Shown piece by piece: positions 11,012-22,495 of a stretch of 64,000 nt of DNA. The notes beneath the pieces are model-generated. The model saw nothing but the letters and a program-made list of their open reading frames with translations. It did no database searches and was not told the DNA's origin. The first letter of the stretch is position 1, and the number at the start of each line of letters is the position of its first letter. The translations under genes were made by a program, and so were the position numbers. Source of the stretch: Cristatella mucedo (lineage: Eukaryota; Bryozoa; Phylactolaemata; Cristatellidae); NCBI GenBank assembly GCA_009760855.2, contig WPIO01000079.1, positions 265,001 to 329,000 on the forward strand, written 5' to 3'.

Positions 11012-11246
11012 TAATAATAATAATAATAATAATGCACTTGATAAAGCACCTTCGGAGAACTCAATATCTCTCTAGGTGCTTTACATTTGCTGCAAAGGGA
11101 AGCGCGATTGAATGGTGAGTAATATCATACTTGATAAACAAACAACATGAATAACATGGTTAGGGGTGACATGAACAGGGTCAGCATGCAAATGTGGTTA
11201 GTGGCAGCATGCACAGTGTCAGCACGCATAAGCACAAGAAGGACGA
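11012..11246 (-). mobile_element. LINE 3' part, left half of a copy split by the Polinton
   Basis: Reverse-strand LINE tail: (AAT)n, stem-loop, then the 3' untranslated block. It breaks off at GGACGA, exactly where the Polinton terminal repeat begins. The same LINE resumes at 35,195 with the duplicated GGACGA. Read across the element, the two halves match the uninterrupted copy at 23,934-24,505. Confidence 0.9.
11241..11246. repeat. Target site duplication, left copy (GGACGA)
   Basis: GGACGA at 11,241-11,246 repeats at 35,195-35,200 next to the other terminus. The last A could instead be the first base of the terminal repeat, so the duplication is 5 or 6 bp; six is usual for Polintons. Confidence 0.8.
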
Positions 11247-11559
11247 GTAGTATGTGATTTTTCCATTTCGCACCATGACCCTCGCTCGAGCACACTTCAA
11301 AAGGAGACCGCGCTATCGCTCGGTCTCCTTTTGAAGTGGCCCTCCTGAGTGTCAGTGTCCGAAAAAGAAAAATCAAATCCTACTCCAGCAGGCGTTGCTT
11401 CTTCGCAATGGAAAACAATATTCTACTTACTACATTCCAAAAAGTTAGTTATTATATATTATAGTAATTTTTTTCAAAGTTTTTAAATTTGATTAAAAGA
11501 AAAATATTTATATATTATAAAATGTCTGAAATAAATTCATTTTCACGGCGTGAGGGAGA
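11246..11559 (+). repeat. Left terminal inverted repeat of the Polinton
   Basis: It matches the reverse complement of 34,882-35,194 with scattered differences. It begins AGTAGTATGTGATTTTTCC and ends inside the first coding region, at TGAGGGAGA. It contains a hairpin and the promoter-like TATATATTATAAA before the first ATG. Confidence 0.95.
11293..11338. repeat. Perfect hairpin in the left terminal repeat
   Basis: Two 18-bp arms (CACTTCAAAAGGAGACCG and its complement) flank a 10-nt loop. The corresponding place in the right repeat (about 35,102-35,150) keeps only an imperfect stem. Confidence 0.9.
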
Positions 11560-14500
11560 ATCATTCAATGACCATGCAAAAAGATTAGTATTTTCTTATG
11601 AGCAGCGTTTTAATGTTAAACCTTCTTTTACTAAGAAGTATGGCAAGTCAACTAGAATTGTTCATTATCCAGTTTCTGCAGTTGATATTAAAGAATTGAT
11701 TGAACGTCTTTCTGTTAATAAAATAATTAAACCAAAAAAATTAGAAAGTAAAAACTGTTTTTATAAAGAAGCAAAACGTCTTTGTAAGATTGATACTAGC
11801 GGATGGTTTTTAGGTAGAAAGAGTACTAGTGGTAGTTTAATAGATTATGAGTATGATGGGTTTGAGGTTGAAGATGCAGATTTAGAAGTATTTAAGAAAA
11901 AAGCATCTACTGGATTAATAAATGTTATGAAAGATATCTCTAGCCAATATGTTAATGTAAAAATGAGTCTTCTTCTGCAATTAAAAATATAAAATGCTAA
12001 GAAAGATATTATCTATGCTCCAATTAATGGTCTTTCCCCAATAGCATTAAGTAGAGTTTCTCATTTTAATTCAATAATTGACAAACATTTTTCAAAGATT
12101 AATAAAACTGTTGATGAATGGAATGAAGGTGGCTCTTCTTGTAGAATTGTTGGTATATCTAATGCATTTGTAAAGTTTACAGTATTTGTTCCACAAATTG
12201 GAGGCTCGTATTGTGATTTACCAATCAAGTTAAGAAATAAGAGATGTGTTATAAATATAAAAAATACAGATGACAACTTGTGTGCATTGCGGTGTGTTCT
12301 GAGAGCATTACATCCGAGAGAGAATCATCCAGAAGCAATTCATGATATAAGACAAATAATGCTTGAGAAATATTCTGATATACTACCTCTAATAAAGCAT
12401 TTATTCTTCCCTATAGATGATAAAGATTCAAGAAATCAGTTTATGGTCAATGGTAATGTACCAATTAGAGCAGAAGATATTCCAAAACTTGCAAAAATAT
12501 TCAATGTTTCAATAAATGTTTACGAGTATAACAGCTCAGTTTATCGATTAATTGTTTGTTCAGAGGAAGGTGAAAAACATATAGATTTGCTTCTTTATTC
12601 TTATAGAGGAAGATCTCACTATGTGCTAGTAACAAATTTTAATGCACTTTGTAGAACAGATAAAGATAGTGGTAGACCAAGATTATTTTGTAAAAGATGT
12701 CTTTCAAGATTTCATGAACAAGAAAAATTGGATAAACATGTTGCAGATTGTAATTCAGAGAATTGTGGAACTTCAAGAATAAAAATGCCAGTAGTTAATA
12801 AAAGAAAAGATGGAACAGGAGATTTAGTTATGTTTAGAGATTTTGACAAAATGATTAAGTCACCATTAACTGCATATGCAGATTTTGAATGTTTACTAGG
12901 AACAATTGATAAACCAGAAGAATCAGTAAAAGGATCTGTAAATCAACATAAACCATGTTCTGCTGGCTATGTTATTGTAGATCATGAAGGAAAGATTGTA
13001 ACAAAATATAAGCAAATATAAGCAAACTTTTGGTGCTGGCTATGTTAAGGATTTCATTTTGTCTTTAAAGAAAGATTGTGAAATACAGATAGAGAATCTA
13101 AAAGTAGTACTTGAAAAAAATAAAGTTTATGATCAAGAAAATATGTCAGAAGAAGAAAAAAATTACAATAATGCATCTGATTGTTGGATTTGTGGAAAAT
13201 GTTTAACTGAAGATCAAAAAGTTCTTGATCATTGTCACCTTACTGGAAAATATAGAGGTGCGGCGCATGATGTATGCAACAAAAAACTAAGAATTTGCCC
13301 CAAAAATTTTTAACTTCCTGTTTATATTCATAATCTAAGAGGATACAACTCACATCTGATTGTTAGTGCGCTTAATTGCGATAAAGATAAAAAAACAAGT
13401 AATTGCCAATAGCAAAGAGAAGTTTTTAACAATAAGTTTTGGAAATCTTTGTTTTAGGGATTCATATCAATTATTTCAAAATCCACTTCATAAATTGGTA
13501 AAAAATGTATCCAAAGCAAATGATAAATTTGATATAATGAGACAACACTTTGAAAATATTGATGATACAAAGATGTCACTAATAACAAAAAAGGTATTTA
13601 TCCATATGAGTACATGGATTCTTTTGCTAGCTTTGATGAGACAAGTTTACCACCAATTGAAAAGTTTTATTCAAGTATTAGTGGACATATTTCACAAGAA
13701 GATTATGTTCATTCAAAGAAAGTTTGGAATGCTTTTGAAATAAAAATATTAAGATAATACCACGATTTATATTTAACTATTGATGTTTTAGCACTAGCAG
13801 ATGTTTTTGAGAGATTTCGTGATCTAATAATTACACATTATCAGATAGATCCTGCAAAGTTTATAACAACTCCCCAAATAACTTGGACAGCAGGATTAAA
13901 ACATACAGGAATCGTTCTTGAATTACTAACTGATCCCTATATGTATCTATCCTTTGAAAAAGGAATTCGTGGGGGAATGACACAAGTATCAAAACGTAAA
14001 GCTAAAGCAAATAATAGTAGATGTAGCAATTTCAATCCAGATAAGTTGAAGTCATACTTATTAAATTTTGATGCTACAAATATTTATGGCTGGGCTATGA
14101 AACAATCTCTACCAACTGGAGGTTTTAATTTCTTATCAAGTCAAAAAATAAAGTCACGGAATGAAAATAAAAACGATAAAGTTAAAAAGTTTAAGCCTTC
14201 ATCAAATAAAGGTTACGTTCTTGAAGTTGATATACATTGCCCAAAAGATAAACATGATTTATTTTCTGACTATCGTTTACTTCCTGAAAATAAGCAGATA
14301 AAGACGAATAAACACTCGGAGTATCAAAACTCTTTTAACAGAGGAAACGATCCAGTCGAAAAGCTGATATTAGATTTGGAACCAAAACAAAAGTATGTTA
14401 TTCATTACCTTAATCTTAAGAATTGTATTGAATTAGGGTATGAGTTGACACATATTCACAGAGTATTAGAGTTTGATCAGTCCAATTGGCTAGAGTCATA

Positions 14501-15563
14501 CATTGATAGCAACACTAAACTTAGAGGTAAAGCAGCTAATGATTTTGAAAAAGATTTCTTCAAGTTATTAAATAATTCATTCTTTGGTAAGACAATGGAG
14601 AATGTTAGAGATAGATAGAATGTTGAGTTACTTAATGAAAATGTAGATGAAGAGTTGGCTAAGATGAATAAAATATATAGAAGTCCAAGATTTGTAGATA
14701 TAAAAATATTAACTAATAACATTATCTGCATAGAAAATAGTAAGGAATCTATAACTTTAAACAAACCTATTTATGTTGGATTTTGCATACTTGATTTATC
14801 TAAAGTATTGATGCAGAAATTATATTATCTAACAATGAAAAAAAGATAAGGATCAAAAATAAACTTGATGTATACTGATACTGATTCACTCGTCATGGAG
14901 ATATTTACTGAGGATGTTTATAAAGACTTTATTGATTACCCAGAATCATTAGATCTAAATACTTTTCCGGATGACTATCCATTTTGGAATGATGAGAGAG
15001 CAAAAGGTATTATAAAAGGAAACAGTAAAATTGTTGGAAAATTTAAAGATGAGATAACAGATAAGGTAAAAGCAGCAATATTAGATGAATGTGTTTTTCT
15101 AAGACCAAAACTTTACTCTTATACTATTTACACTGATAAAAAAGTATTTGATGATAAATTAAAATCAATAGGGACAGTTAAAAAAGTTTGTGCGATGAAT
15201 GAAATGCTTGATAAGGAGAAAGAACAAATAGGACAATCTAAAGAAGCTAAAGGTGTTAACAAAAATGTTGTTGATAAACACTTGAAACATGAAGACTTTA
15301 AAAACTGCTTAGATGGAAAAGTAGAAAAGAAATGTGAACAATCATTAATTAGAAGTGAAAAGCATGTAATGTATACAATTAAACAAAACAAAGTAGCACT
15401 ATCTGCCTTTGATTCAAAACGATACTGGTTAGACTGTGGTATTTGCAGTTATGCTTATGGACACTATAGAATTTCCGATGCATTAAGTAACAACCTAAAT
15501 CCAGGACGATGTAATACTTGCAATATTGGTAATATTAATATAGATGCCAAAAAGAAAGAGTGA
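11522..15563 (+). pseudogene. PolB: Protein-primed DNA polymerase B (Polinton type), decayed
   Basis: The protein copies the element by protein priming. In order I see: an N-terminal region starting at the terminal-repeat ATG (11,522); a C2-H-C type finger near 12,689 (CKRCLSRFHEQ); exonuclease motif I (AYADFECL) near 12,872; a CxxC/DHCHLTGKYRG zinc region (13,180-13,290); exonuclease motif II (HNLRGYNSHL) after 13,320; polymerase motif A (FDATNIYGWAM) near 14,066; motif B (LLNNSFFGKT) near 14,565; motif C (YTDTDSL) near 14,868; and the KLYSYT motif near 15,108. Breaks: in-frame stops at 11,990, 13,311, 14,616 and 14,847, a 10-bp tandem duplication at about 13,010 that shifts frame, and further shifts between 13,380 and 13,760. 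Total span of about 1,340 codons is normal for the family. All key motif residues survive, but the gene cannot give a full-length product. Confidence 0.95.
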
Positions 15564-15711
15564 AGAAATCATTGAACCTGAAGCAAAAGTAAAAGTCGAA
15601 CATGACATTCGAGAAACAACAAAAGAGTTATATGAATTGCAAATAGAAATGGAGTATGATAGAGCAGAAGAAGAGTTAATTTTTGAGATGGCAGGAATAA
15701 ATGTATATTAA
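15544..15711 (+). CDS. Small charged protein, unrecognised
   Basis: A 55-residue ORF starts at MPKRKSEEIIEPE and overlaps the polymerase stop by 20 bp. It is rich in Glu and Lys and ends in a hydrophobic patch (IFEMAGINVY). It is intact, unlike most neighbours. I see no domain. Position right after the polymerase suggests translation or expression together with it. Confidence 0.45.
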   Translation: MPKRKSEEIIEPEAKVKVEHDIRETTKELYELQIEMEYDRAEEELIFEMAGINVY

Positions 15712-15735
15712 AAAATAAAATTCATTATTATAGAA

Positions 15736-15952
15736 ATGGAAAAAAGTTAAAATTGAAAACGAAAAAGTTGAAACTGAAAACAATCTAGAAGATTCAGAGT
15801 CCGACAGTGATGATCCAGATTACGAGCCAGAAGATGAGTCAGAATATTCAGATAGTAGCGATGAAGGCGAATACGATCCTAACGAAGGCTATGAACAAGT
15901 ATTCTGTTTTGAAGAAGGTGTAGATTACGTTAATGAAGAAGATGAACTATAA
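15736..15952 (+). pseudogene. Small acidic protein, frameshifted at the start
   Basis: The ATG at 15,736 follows ATTATAGAA, the element's usual start motif. One extra base in the A run after it sends the frame to a stop. The next frame reads about 68 residues, very acidic (DSESDSDDPDYEPEDESEYS), ending EEDEL. No enzyme fold is expected; it resembles acidic DNA-mimic or histone-binding tails in composition only. Confidence 0.5.
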
Positions 15953-16019
15953 AAAATTTTTATATTTATATAGAATGGAAGAAGATGAACTATAAATTTT
16001 TTTATATTTATATAGAATG
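15935..16019 (+). repeat. 43-bp tandem duplication carrying a start motif
   Basis: Units 15,935-15,977 and 15,978-16,019 each hold the end of the acidic ORF (GAAGAAGATGAACTATAA) plus TATATTTATATAGAATG. The promoter-like motif and ATG before the next gene are therefore doubled. Confidence 0.85.
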
Positions 16020-16283
16020 GATGTTTCAAGAATTCTTAGTTGTGAACAGTCAAGAGATATGGCTCTTAAAATTTGTTTACAAAAGTTAAAGAAAGTCGAT
16101 CAAAGAATTGTCAAGCATTCACTTGATAAACTTATTCCAGATTTAGATAGCTCGTTTATTAGTGTTCTAGTTGAGATTTGTGATACATGTGATAAACTAG
16201 TGGAATGTAGAAGCAAAATAAATGAAATGTTGGTAGAAGCAGAAAAGAAATCAAAAACTCCAAAAACTAAACAGGGTGTTTAG
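16017..16283 (+). CDS. 88-residue protein, unrecognised
   Basis: Intact ORF starting MDVSRILSCEQSRDMAL behind TATATAGA. It is mostly helical by composition, has three internal Cys in LVEICDTCDKLVEC, and ends in a Lys-rich tail. It is likely a small Polinton accessory protein; I can assign no function. Confidence 0.55.
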   Translation: MDVSRILSCEQSRDMALKICLQKLKKVDQRIVKHSLDKLIPDLDSSFISVLVEICDTCDKLVECRSKINEMLVEAEKKSKTPKTKQGV

Positions 16284-16325
16284 ATTAATTAATTTTGTAT
16301 ATTTTGTCTATAATAGTATAGGAAA

Positions 16326-16829
16326 ATGTCGACAGCAAATGAAGTATCTGATCCCAATCTTGCTACATCTGCAACTCTGATTAAAGCATATGTTGACTAT
16401 CTTGTAAAGTCTAGAATGACTGCTTATGATCAACAAACACTCGACTAAGATATCTCAATTATGACAGATACGTCTGTTAAAAAGTTTTATATTGATGAGT
16501 GCGACATTGAAGCACAAAAGGTAATCGACTCTGGAATGGTAAGTGTAACAACTGGCCTTGAAGCAACAGTTAGATCGAAAGTTGATACTCTTCTTGATAC
16601 ACCTGGAGAAATCTCTAGTTATACTACATGTATTGCTAGTCAGTTGCCAACTCTCTCAACAGTTATCTCAGGTGTTGCAGGAATTAAGCCTGATATCTCT
16701 GGAATTGTTAAGGATGAATGCTATGCAATTCTACCTGATATCTCTGATGGAACTAGTGCTAGAAAAAAGGCAACACTTGCTGCTTTAGCTAATCCAGGTT
16801 TTAATACAATTCCTACAACAACTTTATAA
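16326..16829 (+). pseudogene. Unrecognised 167-codon protein with one stop
   Basis: The ATG follows TAATAGTATAGGAAA. The frame starts MSTANEVSDPNLATSATLIK, hits a TAA at 16,446, and resumes in the same frame to 16,829. The N-terminus (DPNLATSATLIKAYVDYLV) loosely recalls the DA-TK-YVD segments of the fibre-like genes nearby. The rest is Ser/Thr/Ala-rich. It could be a virion accessory protein. Confidence 0.5.
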
Positions 16830-16848
16830 TTAACTTATTTATATAGAA

Positions 16849-17208
16849 ATGAATGTAGAAACTAGAAGTAAAGATTGTCTAACAGTTGCACAAGGACAGC
16901 AGTTTACGAATATAAAAATGTGCTCATATCCAATGGGAAGAATTGAAGATATTAGAAGTAAACTATAAGAAACATTAAAATTACTTTTAGAATACAAAGC
17001 TTTGAGAGTAGATCACTCAGAAAAAGAAATGGCATATATATTTACAAAAGTTAGAGATGGATCAATCTTTTCAGAGTTTCTTAAAGATTTGAAAATAGGT
17101 CAAATAAATAGTCTTAAATCGGAAGCATACTCTAAAAAAATAGAGTTAACAAAGCAAAAACAGGAAAAGAATGTAGTTTACCACAAGAGTTTATCAAAGA
17201 AAGTTTAG
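16849..17208 (+). pseudogene. Unrecognised 119-codon protein with one stop
   Basis: Starts behind TTATATAGAA. The frame has one TAA at 16,966 and continues to 17,208 with a Lys/Glu-rich helical C-terminal half (SLKSEAYSKKIELTKQKQEK). It ends 3 bp before the end of the convergent fibre-like gene. Confidence 0.5.
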
Positions 17209-17211
17209 AGG

Positions 17212-18247
17212 TTAACTATCTGTAGTAATTATGTTTGGCTCTCCAAATATAATAACATCAGCTAAATTAATTTCAATAATATCTGAAGATCTTAGAGTAG
17301 TTAGATTATTATAGCTTAAAACAGGAAAATTTATATTAATGATAATATCACTAGAATAAACATCAAACTGTGTTATATAATCACTTAACAATAACATATA
17401 ATTATTTTCAACTCCATAATAGCTAATATTAAGAAAATTAGAAACAAAGAAATTTGGTGAGTATAACTTGTGAAAGTAATTTATAACTAAAAGCCCCATA
17501 CTATTAAATCCTAGGTTAAATTGTATTCTAACATCAAGATAATTTACTCTAGTCAGGTTTACATCCTTTAATATAATTGATTTTTCAGTTATTTGTTTTT
17601 CTAAAATATATAAATGTATATATTTGCCTTTAAAAGTGCTTATCGTCATAGGAGTAGTTTCAACATCTGCTATCATAGGAGCCCTCTCATAAATATCTTT
17701 TACTCTCAATGTTAATTTCATGAAATCTATTAGTAGATTAGGTATATCAGATAATCTAGCTAAATAGGCGCTATTACCATCTGGTAGATATATTCTTGAT
17801 AACTTGATGAAGCATCATAAGTTCCTACATTTTCTATTTTTGTAAAAGACAAAGAACCAGGAGATCCGCGAAAAGTATCACGTTGTAGGTATGTTTTAAC
17901 AGCATCATTTTTTTTACGGCAACATTCGTTTCACCCATAACATTTAATACACTTACTGTTAAATCACCAGTTATTGTTGCTTCACCTCTAGAATTTACCT
18001 TAGTATCAGTGTACTCTTTTGTTGCAATATCATTTCCATTAATTGGATTTGTTACATTAACATATTTTTTTGAGTTTGCTGATATGTTTCCTCTTATAAA
18101 CTGATCTTAATCTTTTCTTAAATAATTGTTATCAGCAAATGATTTTCCAACAGCTTCTAACGAGTCTATATTGATTTCAAGATTTACTATTCTATTTTCA
18201 TTCATATCAAATGTTCCAATCATTTGTAAATCTTTTCTGCTTAACAT
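17212..18247 (-). pseudogene. Phage-tail-fibre-like protein 1 (decayed)
   Basis: The gene starts at an ATG overlapping the stop of the upstream fibre gene (TAATG). It contains the shaft repeat LDxN-xx-IxN followed by NPINGNDIATKEYTD, then a 169-residue C-terminal head rich in beta-strand residues (17,212-17,721). A TAA lies near 18,108 and frames shift between about 17,760 and 17,900. This repeat (P-V-N-x-x-DA-x-TK-x-Y-x-D) is characteristic of trimeric phage tail fibres and of some large-virus fibres. The likely role is receptor binding on the capsid, inferred from the repeat only. Confidence 0.7.
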
Positions 18248-19112
18248 TATAATATTGCTATATGAACATTAACATTTATTTCTTTATCTAACAAACCTGA
18301 TCCTGATGTAAAAGTAGAAGTAGCAACTATTTTTTTACTAGTATCTAATATATAACTACCATATAACTGATCACTCTGTGCTGTTAGTGTTGATGGTGGT
18401 GGCATAAGTACTTTTGTTATTCCAGCAACTTCATACGTTACTCCAATAACAAATAGACCTCTTGAAATTGTAATGTTTGAAATATTAGTATTCCATATTC
18501 CATTAACTGTTTTGTCATATATTTGAGTAGTTAGTGAACCGTCCATAGTTCCTTTAAAACTTACAATTGTAGCATTTCCAAGTGATCTTCGCAGATAACC
18601 AAGATTTATGCCATCGTTTGGATTTACAGGATAGTCCCTTATAATAATTGGATTGTTATTCATATTCAAACGCATATTCAATGGTTTATTAAATTTTACA
18701 TAATTATCATCCATATCTGCAATAGTTGCAGTTGCAATGTTGCTAAGTCCGGAGTTAGTAATATTTAGTGATCCTCTTACAAATAAAGATCCGGTGATAA
18801 ACCCACCAGTTTTTGATAGTTTCGTATCAGCATAATCTTTTGTAGCTGCATCACTTGGATTAACAGGATTTGCAAGATCTATTACTCTATGATTATTCAT
18901 ATCAAGATCGCCATCAGCAGCTGCTCCTCTAGACATTTTGTAACAAAGTTTGTATCTATATACTTTCTGTTTACAGCATCTGTAGAATCAACAGGATCAC
19001 CAAGATTTTTTATTAGATTTTGATTTATATTTAAAGATCCATTCATAATATCTCCGGTTTTACGAATATAATTTTTTTGGCTAGATCCTTTTCTACGATA
19101 AGCGAGCGACAT
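18247..19112 (-). pseudogene. Phage-tail-fibre-like protein 2 (one frameshift)
   Basis: Starts behind TTGTATAGA, which overlaps the previous gene's stop. Three shaft repeats are visible: DPVDSTDAVNRKYID, NPVNPSDAATKDYAD and YPVNPNDGINLGYLR, each preceded by an LNM/LDM-N-I segment. A C-terminal beta-rich head of about 110 residues follows. One extra A at about 18,936 breaks the frame between repeats 1 and 2. Role as for the other fibre-like genes: a likely trimeric adhesin. Confidence 0.75.
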
Positions 19113-19113
19113 T

Positions 19114-19971
19114 CTATACAATAGTAATAATAAAATCAATATATGTAATATTACTAGCAACTGTCAGATTATTAACCATATAAGTGCATGATCCATCAAT
19201 ATTTATTACTAATAGGAGAGTACCAGAAACACCATAAGTGTTATCACTAGTTAAATCTAAAAATACTCCAGGTGTATTAGAACCCTAAAGAATATTAGAT
19301 ACTGTTTGAAATTTGGTTACTGGTCCAGCAACAAAAGTTTGTAAAGGTGTTGCATAGCCTACAACTTGAACTTGCTGATTAAAAACTGCCATATCTGCAG
19401 GAGTTGTCCTTAAAGTAGAACTTTCTGTTCCAGTTCCATTTACATTAATATTAAATATGTTTAACGGAGCAATAATTGAAGCACTTGTAAAACCATAAAG
19501 TCTTAAATACAAAGTAGAACATTTATAAGAATCAACAGATTGCTTTGTTACAATATCTGAATTTTTCAAAGAGGTAATTCTGTTTGATCCTAGATCAAGA
19601 GTACTATTAGAGTTGCCATTAAAAACTTGGGATATACTTTTTAGCAATCCATAGTTTATTACTTTGTAAGGCCTAGAATCTTGATAGGCAGTTCCATCGG
19701 CAGATCTTCCGGATATGCCAGTGATATTTTTACAGTTTAACTGGGATAGCATTTTTGCACTATTCTTTGGAAGTAAGTCAGATAAATTAGAAACAGTAGC
19801 TATTTCTCCTGAAACATTAGTTGCAACAGTATTAAAGAAGTTTGAATTAAGAGCATAATCTAATCTTATTGCATCTCCATCATTTACTGGAAAACCAAGA
19901 TTTGTAATGCTATTTCCATTAGCATCAAGATCACTAAAAATATTACCATTAATCTTTGTAACATTTTTCAT
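19114..19971 (-). pseudogene. Phage-tail-fibre-like protein 3 (one in-frame stop)
   Basis: Begins MKNVTKINGNIFSDLDANG behind TATATATAAGA and has one clear shaft repeat (FPVNDGDAIRLDYALN) plus weaker ones. It is interrupted by TAG at 19,285 and continues in frame to a stop at 19,114. The C-terminal half is Thr/Val/Asn-rich, compatible with a beta-structured knob. It shares the LDANGN-I-NL start with the plus-strand paralogue at 31,811. Confidence 0.75.
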
Positions 19972-19981
19972 TCTTATATAT
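19972..19981. promoter_or_regulatory. Shared TATATATA element between divergent genes
   Basis: Only ten bases (TCTTATATAT) separate the minus-strand ATG (19,971) from the plus-strand ATG (19,982). Both genes show the TATA-next-to-ATG pattern, so this must be a bidirectional start region. Confidence 0.55.
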
Positions 19982-21075
19982 ATGAAGAAAATAAAAGGAG
20001 GTGATCTGAAATCTGGCTTAGATACAATTAAAGAAGTATTATCAGGAACGACACCAGCAAAACAGAACTAGGATCAAAAGCAATTATAGAAGTTGCTCCT
20101 AATATTGCAATGAAACTAAATCTACAAGCATCAAATAAGATTGCAACTATTGTTCCAAAAGTTTTACAGGCATTCAAAGTTATTGGAACTGCTATAAAAG
20201 CACTTGGCGGATTTCTATCAGGAATAACAGGAATTGTAGATCTTGGTGTATTCATAAAAAAAATCGTAGATGATATTTCTTCTGGAAAATATGGCAATGT
20301 CTTCTGGAAATCAATTGCAGAAAAAAAGGACTGTCAAAAATGTTTGCTTCTTTAGAGGTTGGCTTTTACATAAACGAGATTTTGCAAGAAGCGAAAAGAG
20401 CTAAATCTGGTTGGTACTTAGATCCTAGTAAGTTTCTTTCAGAGACATTCGGAGAGAAAGTGAGTTGGGATGCTTCACAATTGGATACAAAAGCTTGGAG
20501 TAAGAAATTTCTTGAAGTAAGATCAGGAGGATTTCTGCCTGCAATTCCAGCACTCATAGCAAGTATAGCTTCTATCATTGGAGGTGTTGGTTTAGGTGTT
20601 TCAATAGCAGTATCAGTTGCCGGGTTTTATTAAAAAAATTATTGATGTAACAATGTATACAGCTAAGGCACCAAAAATGGATATGCGTGAAGAACGAATG
20701 AGTGCTTTGAGTTTACAAAGTGAATGACTAAAGAATGCAATTACAGATATAAAAAATATGATAGAATTACTTGATAGAAACATTGATATTGATTTGAGTG
20801 ACATAGTGCAAAACTCAGAGGTGAAAAACAGATTAGATTATTTGAAAACAGGAAAAGATTTATTAGAGGTATCAGGAGTTAGTTATTCGGATGAGTTAAA
20901 AAGAGACATAAAAAAAGTAGAAAGTAGTACGGTTGGAGGAAAAAAGACCTGTGATTATAAAGCTGAGAGCGCAATGTTACTAGCTAACCTTTATGCTAAA
21001 AATAAATCACAAGAAGAAATACATAGAGGAGTACTAAAACTAAGAGATGAATTAAATTCTAGATGCCGAAATTAA
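19982..21075 (+). pseudogene. Putative virion protein with hydrophobic core and helical C-terminus (decayed)
   Basis: The first part (MKKIKGGDLKSG...) shifts frame near 20,070, again near 20,325 and again near 20,630, and a TGA lies at 20,725. The segments read as one gene: a Gly/Ala/Ile-rich membrane-active-looking region (AIKALGGFLSGITGIVDLG), a second hydrophobic stretch (IPALIASIASIIGGVGLGVS) near 20,550-20,610, then a charged helical tail to 21,075. IKGG near the N-terminus fits the (M/I/L)XGG cleavage rule of adenovirus-type proteases. The profile recalls small membrane-lytic or cementing capsid proteins; that role is inferred. Confidence 0.5.
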
Positions 21076-21628
21076 AGTTCTGTGTGGCGAAAAATTTTGT
21101 AATCTTCCGTAAGTGTGTATGTGAAATTTAATCGCGCGAATTGCAAATGGAGGCGTATTGCTGCGAGATCGCGCACTTCAGCAGCTTTAATAGGATTGTC
21201 AAAATATCCTAGGTGGTAGTTAAGCCCATCTACGCTTATACGTGCTCTTGATTTATTTGTTTTTATATGCCAAGATACACCAATAAGATTTGAAGTATTT
21301 CTTTTCGTAATTTGTTTATTTCTCATATATTCTGATCTACTCGCCTCAAGCAAATTACTGGAGCTATTGTTTAGCCTATCGTTATCGATATGATCCAGCT
21401 CTTGCATAGGAAACTGTCCAGTCATGATCAAAAAAGCTGATCTGTGTGCGCAGAATATGTTTTCCTATCAATTTCTATTCTCCTATAACCATTGTGTATT
21501 GTTCCTGCATCATTTCCTTTTATTGCTTTTCCCCTGCTTACCCTCCGAAATATTTTACCAGTATCTGGATTATAATCCAAAAGTTCCATAACTCTATCTC
21601 TAAAAGCACAAATTTCATCTTGATTCAT
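21072..21628 (-). pseudogene. HNH endonuclease with AP2 DNA-binding domain (frameshifted)
   Basis: The first part (21,428-21,628) has the NPDTGKIFRR N-terminal signature of phage HNH enzymes. The second (21,072-21,431) has the HNH core ELDHIDNDRLNN followed by an AP2-like domain (GVSWHIKTNKSRARI then LGYFDNPIKAAE). A 2-bp insertion in a CA run near 21,450 separates them. HNH-AP2 proteins are typical free-standing homing endonucleases of phages; they nick or cut DNA at a recognition site. It sits antisense between virion genes and has its own TATATATTAAGAA start motif. Presence in a Polinton suggests transfer from phages or large viruses. Confidence 0.85.
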
Positions 21629-21685
21629 TTCTTAATATATAATAGTTTAATTTGTCTTTAAATAAAGATTAAATATATTATAGAA

Positions 21686-22453
21686 ATGGAATGCCATGAA
21701 GTAAAACTAAAGCTGTCAGAGCATCAAGTAAACTTAATACACAAATCTGATAAACCTATTTCAATCAGACTAAAAAAAGAAGATCTATCAGGTTCTGTTT
21801 CTATCTTTGTAACAAATACACAACTAAATAAAATGGAGAGGTGTAGATTAAAAAACACTGGCTTCGAACTAAATCTAAGTTTGAAACAATTGAAACGTAA
21901 TAGAAGACTTGGCTCGGGCATAGTGGATTTCATAAACAAACTTACTGGTGGCCGTGAAATGCACATGAAACTACCTTCAGGAGTAAAATCTGAATTTGTA
22001 CCAGGTGGTTCATTCAACAATACTAACCGTTACTCATATGCGGGCCCAGGAACTAAGTTTACTCAAAGGATGAATGAACCTTATGAAGGTGTAAATGATC
22101 TAGATAAATCTGCTTTAGTCCACGATAGTTTATACACCGAAACTGGATCAATGGCCGAACCTAAAAGAACAGAGATAAGAAACTTGTCAGACTTGGTATC
22201 AGCTGAATCTGCTGCTAGAATTGCACTTGATCCTCGTCAACCAAATTATGTACGTGAAGATGCTAAAACAGTTGCAGCCGTGATGGCAGCGAAAGCTAAG
22301 CTTGGACTTGGAATTGGCGGAGCATAAAACGATTCATTTGCTACTGATTTCCTAAAAGATAAAATAAGTAATCCTGCTAGTCTTAATGAGATAAAAAACT
22401 ATGCTCGTGGAATCGTTGATAGGATGCTTGATATCAATAGAAAAAAGATCTAA
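21686..22453 (+). pseudogene. Virion protein with parvovirus-like phospholipase A2 domain (late stop)
   Basis: Starts behind TATTATAGAA. Residues 1-75 are a charged region rich in KLxL repeats. At 86-90 LTGGR matches the adenovirus-protease site rule. The PLA2 core follows: calcium loop YAGPG (118-122) and catalytic HDSLY (His146-Asp147). An in-frame TAA at 22,325 cuts off the last ~42 codons, after a Gly-rich GLGIGGA. PLA2 domains of this kind occur in parvovirus VP1 and in Polintons/adintoviruses, where they help virions pass endosomal membranes. The catalytic pair is kept, so only the tail is lost. Confidence 0.85.
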
Positions 22454-22495
22454 AAAAATTTAACTTACAAACTATTTTATATTTATTTCTTATAT

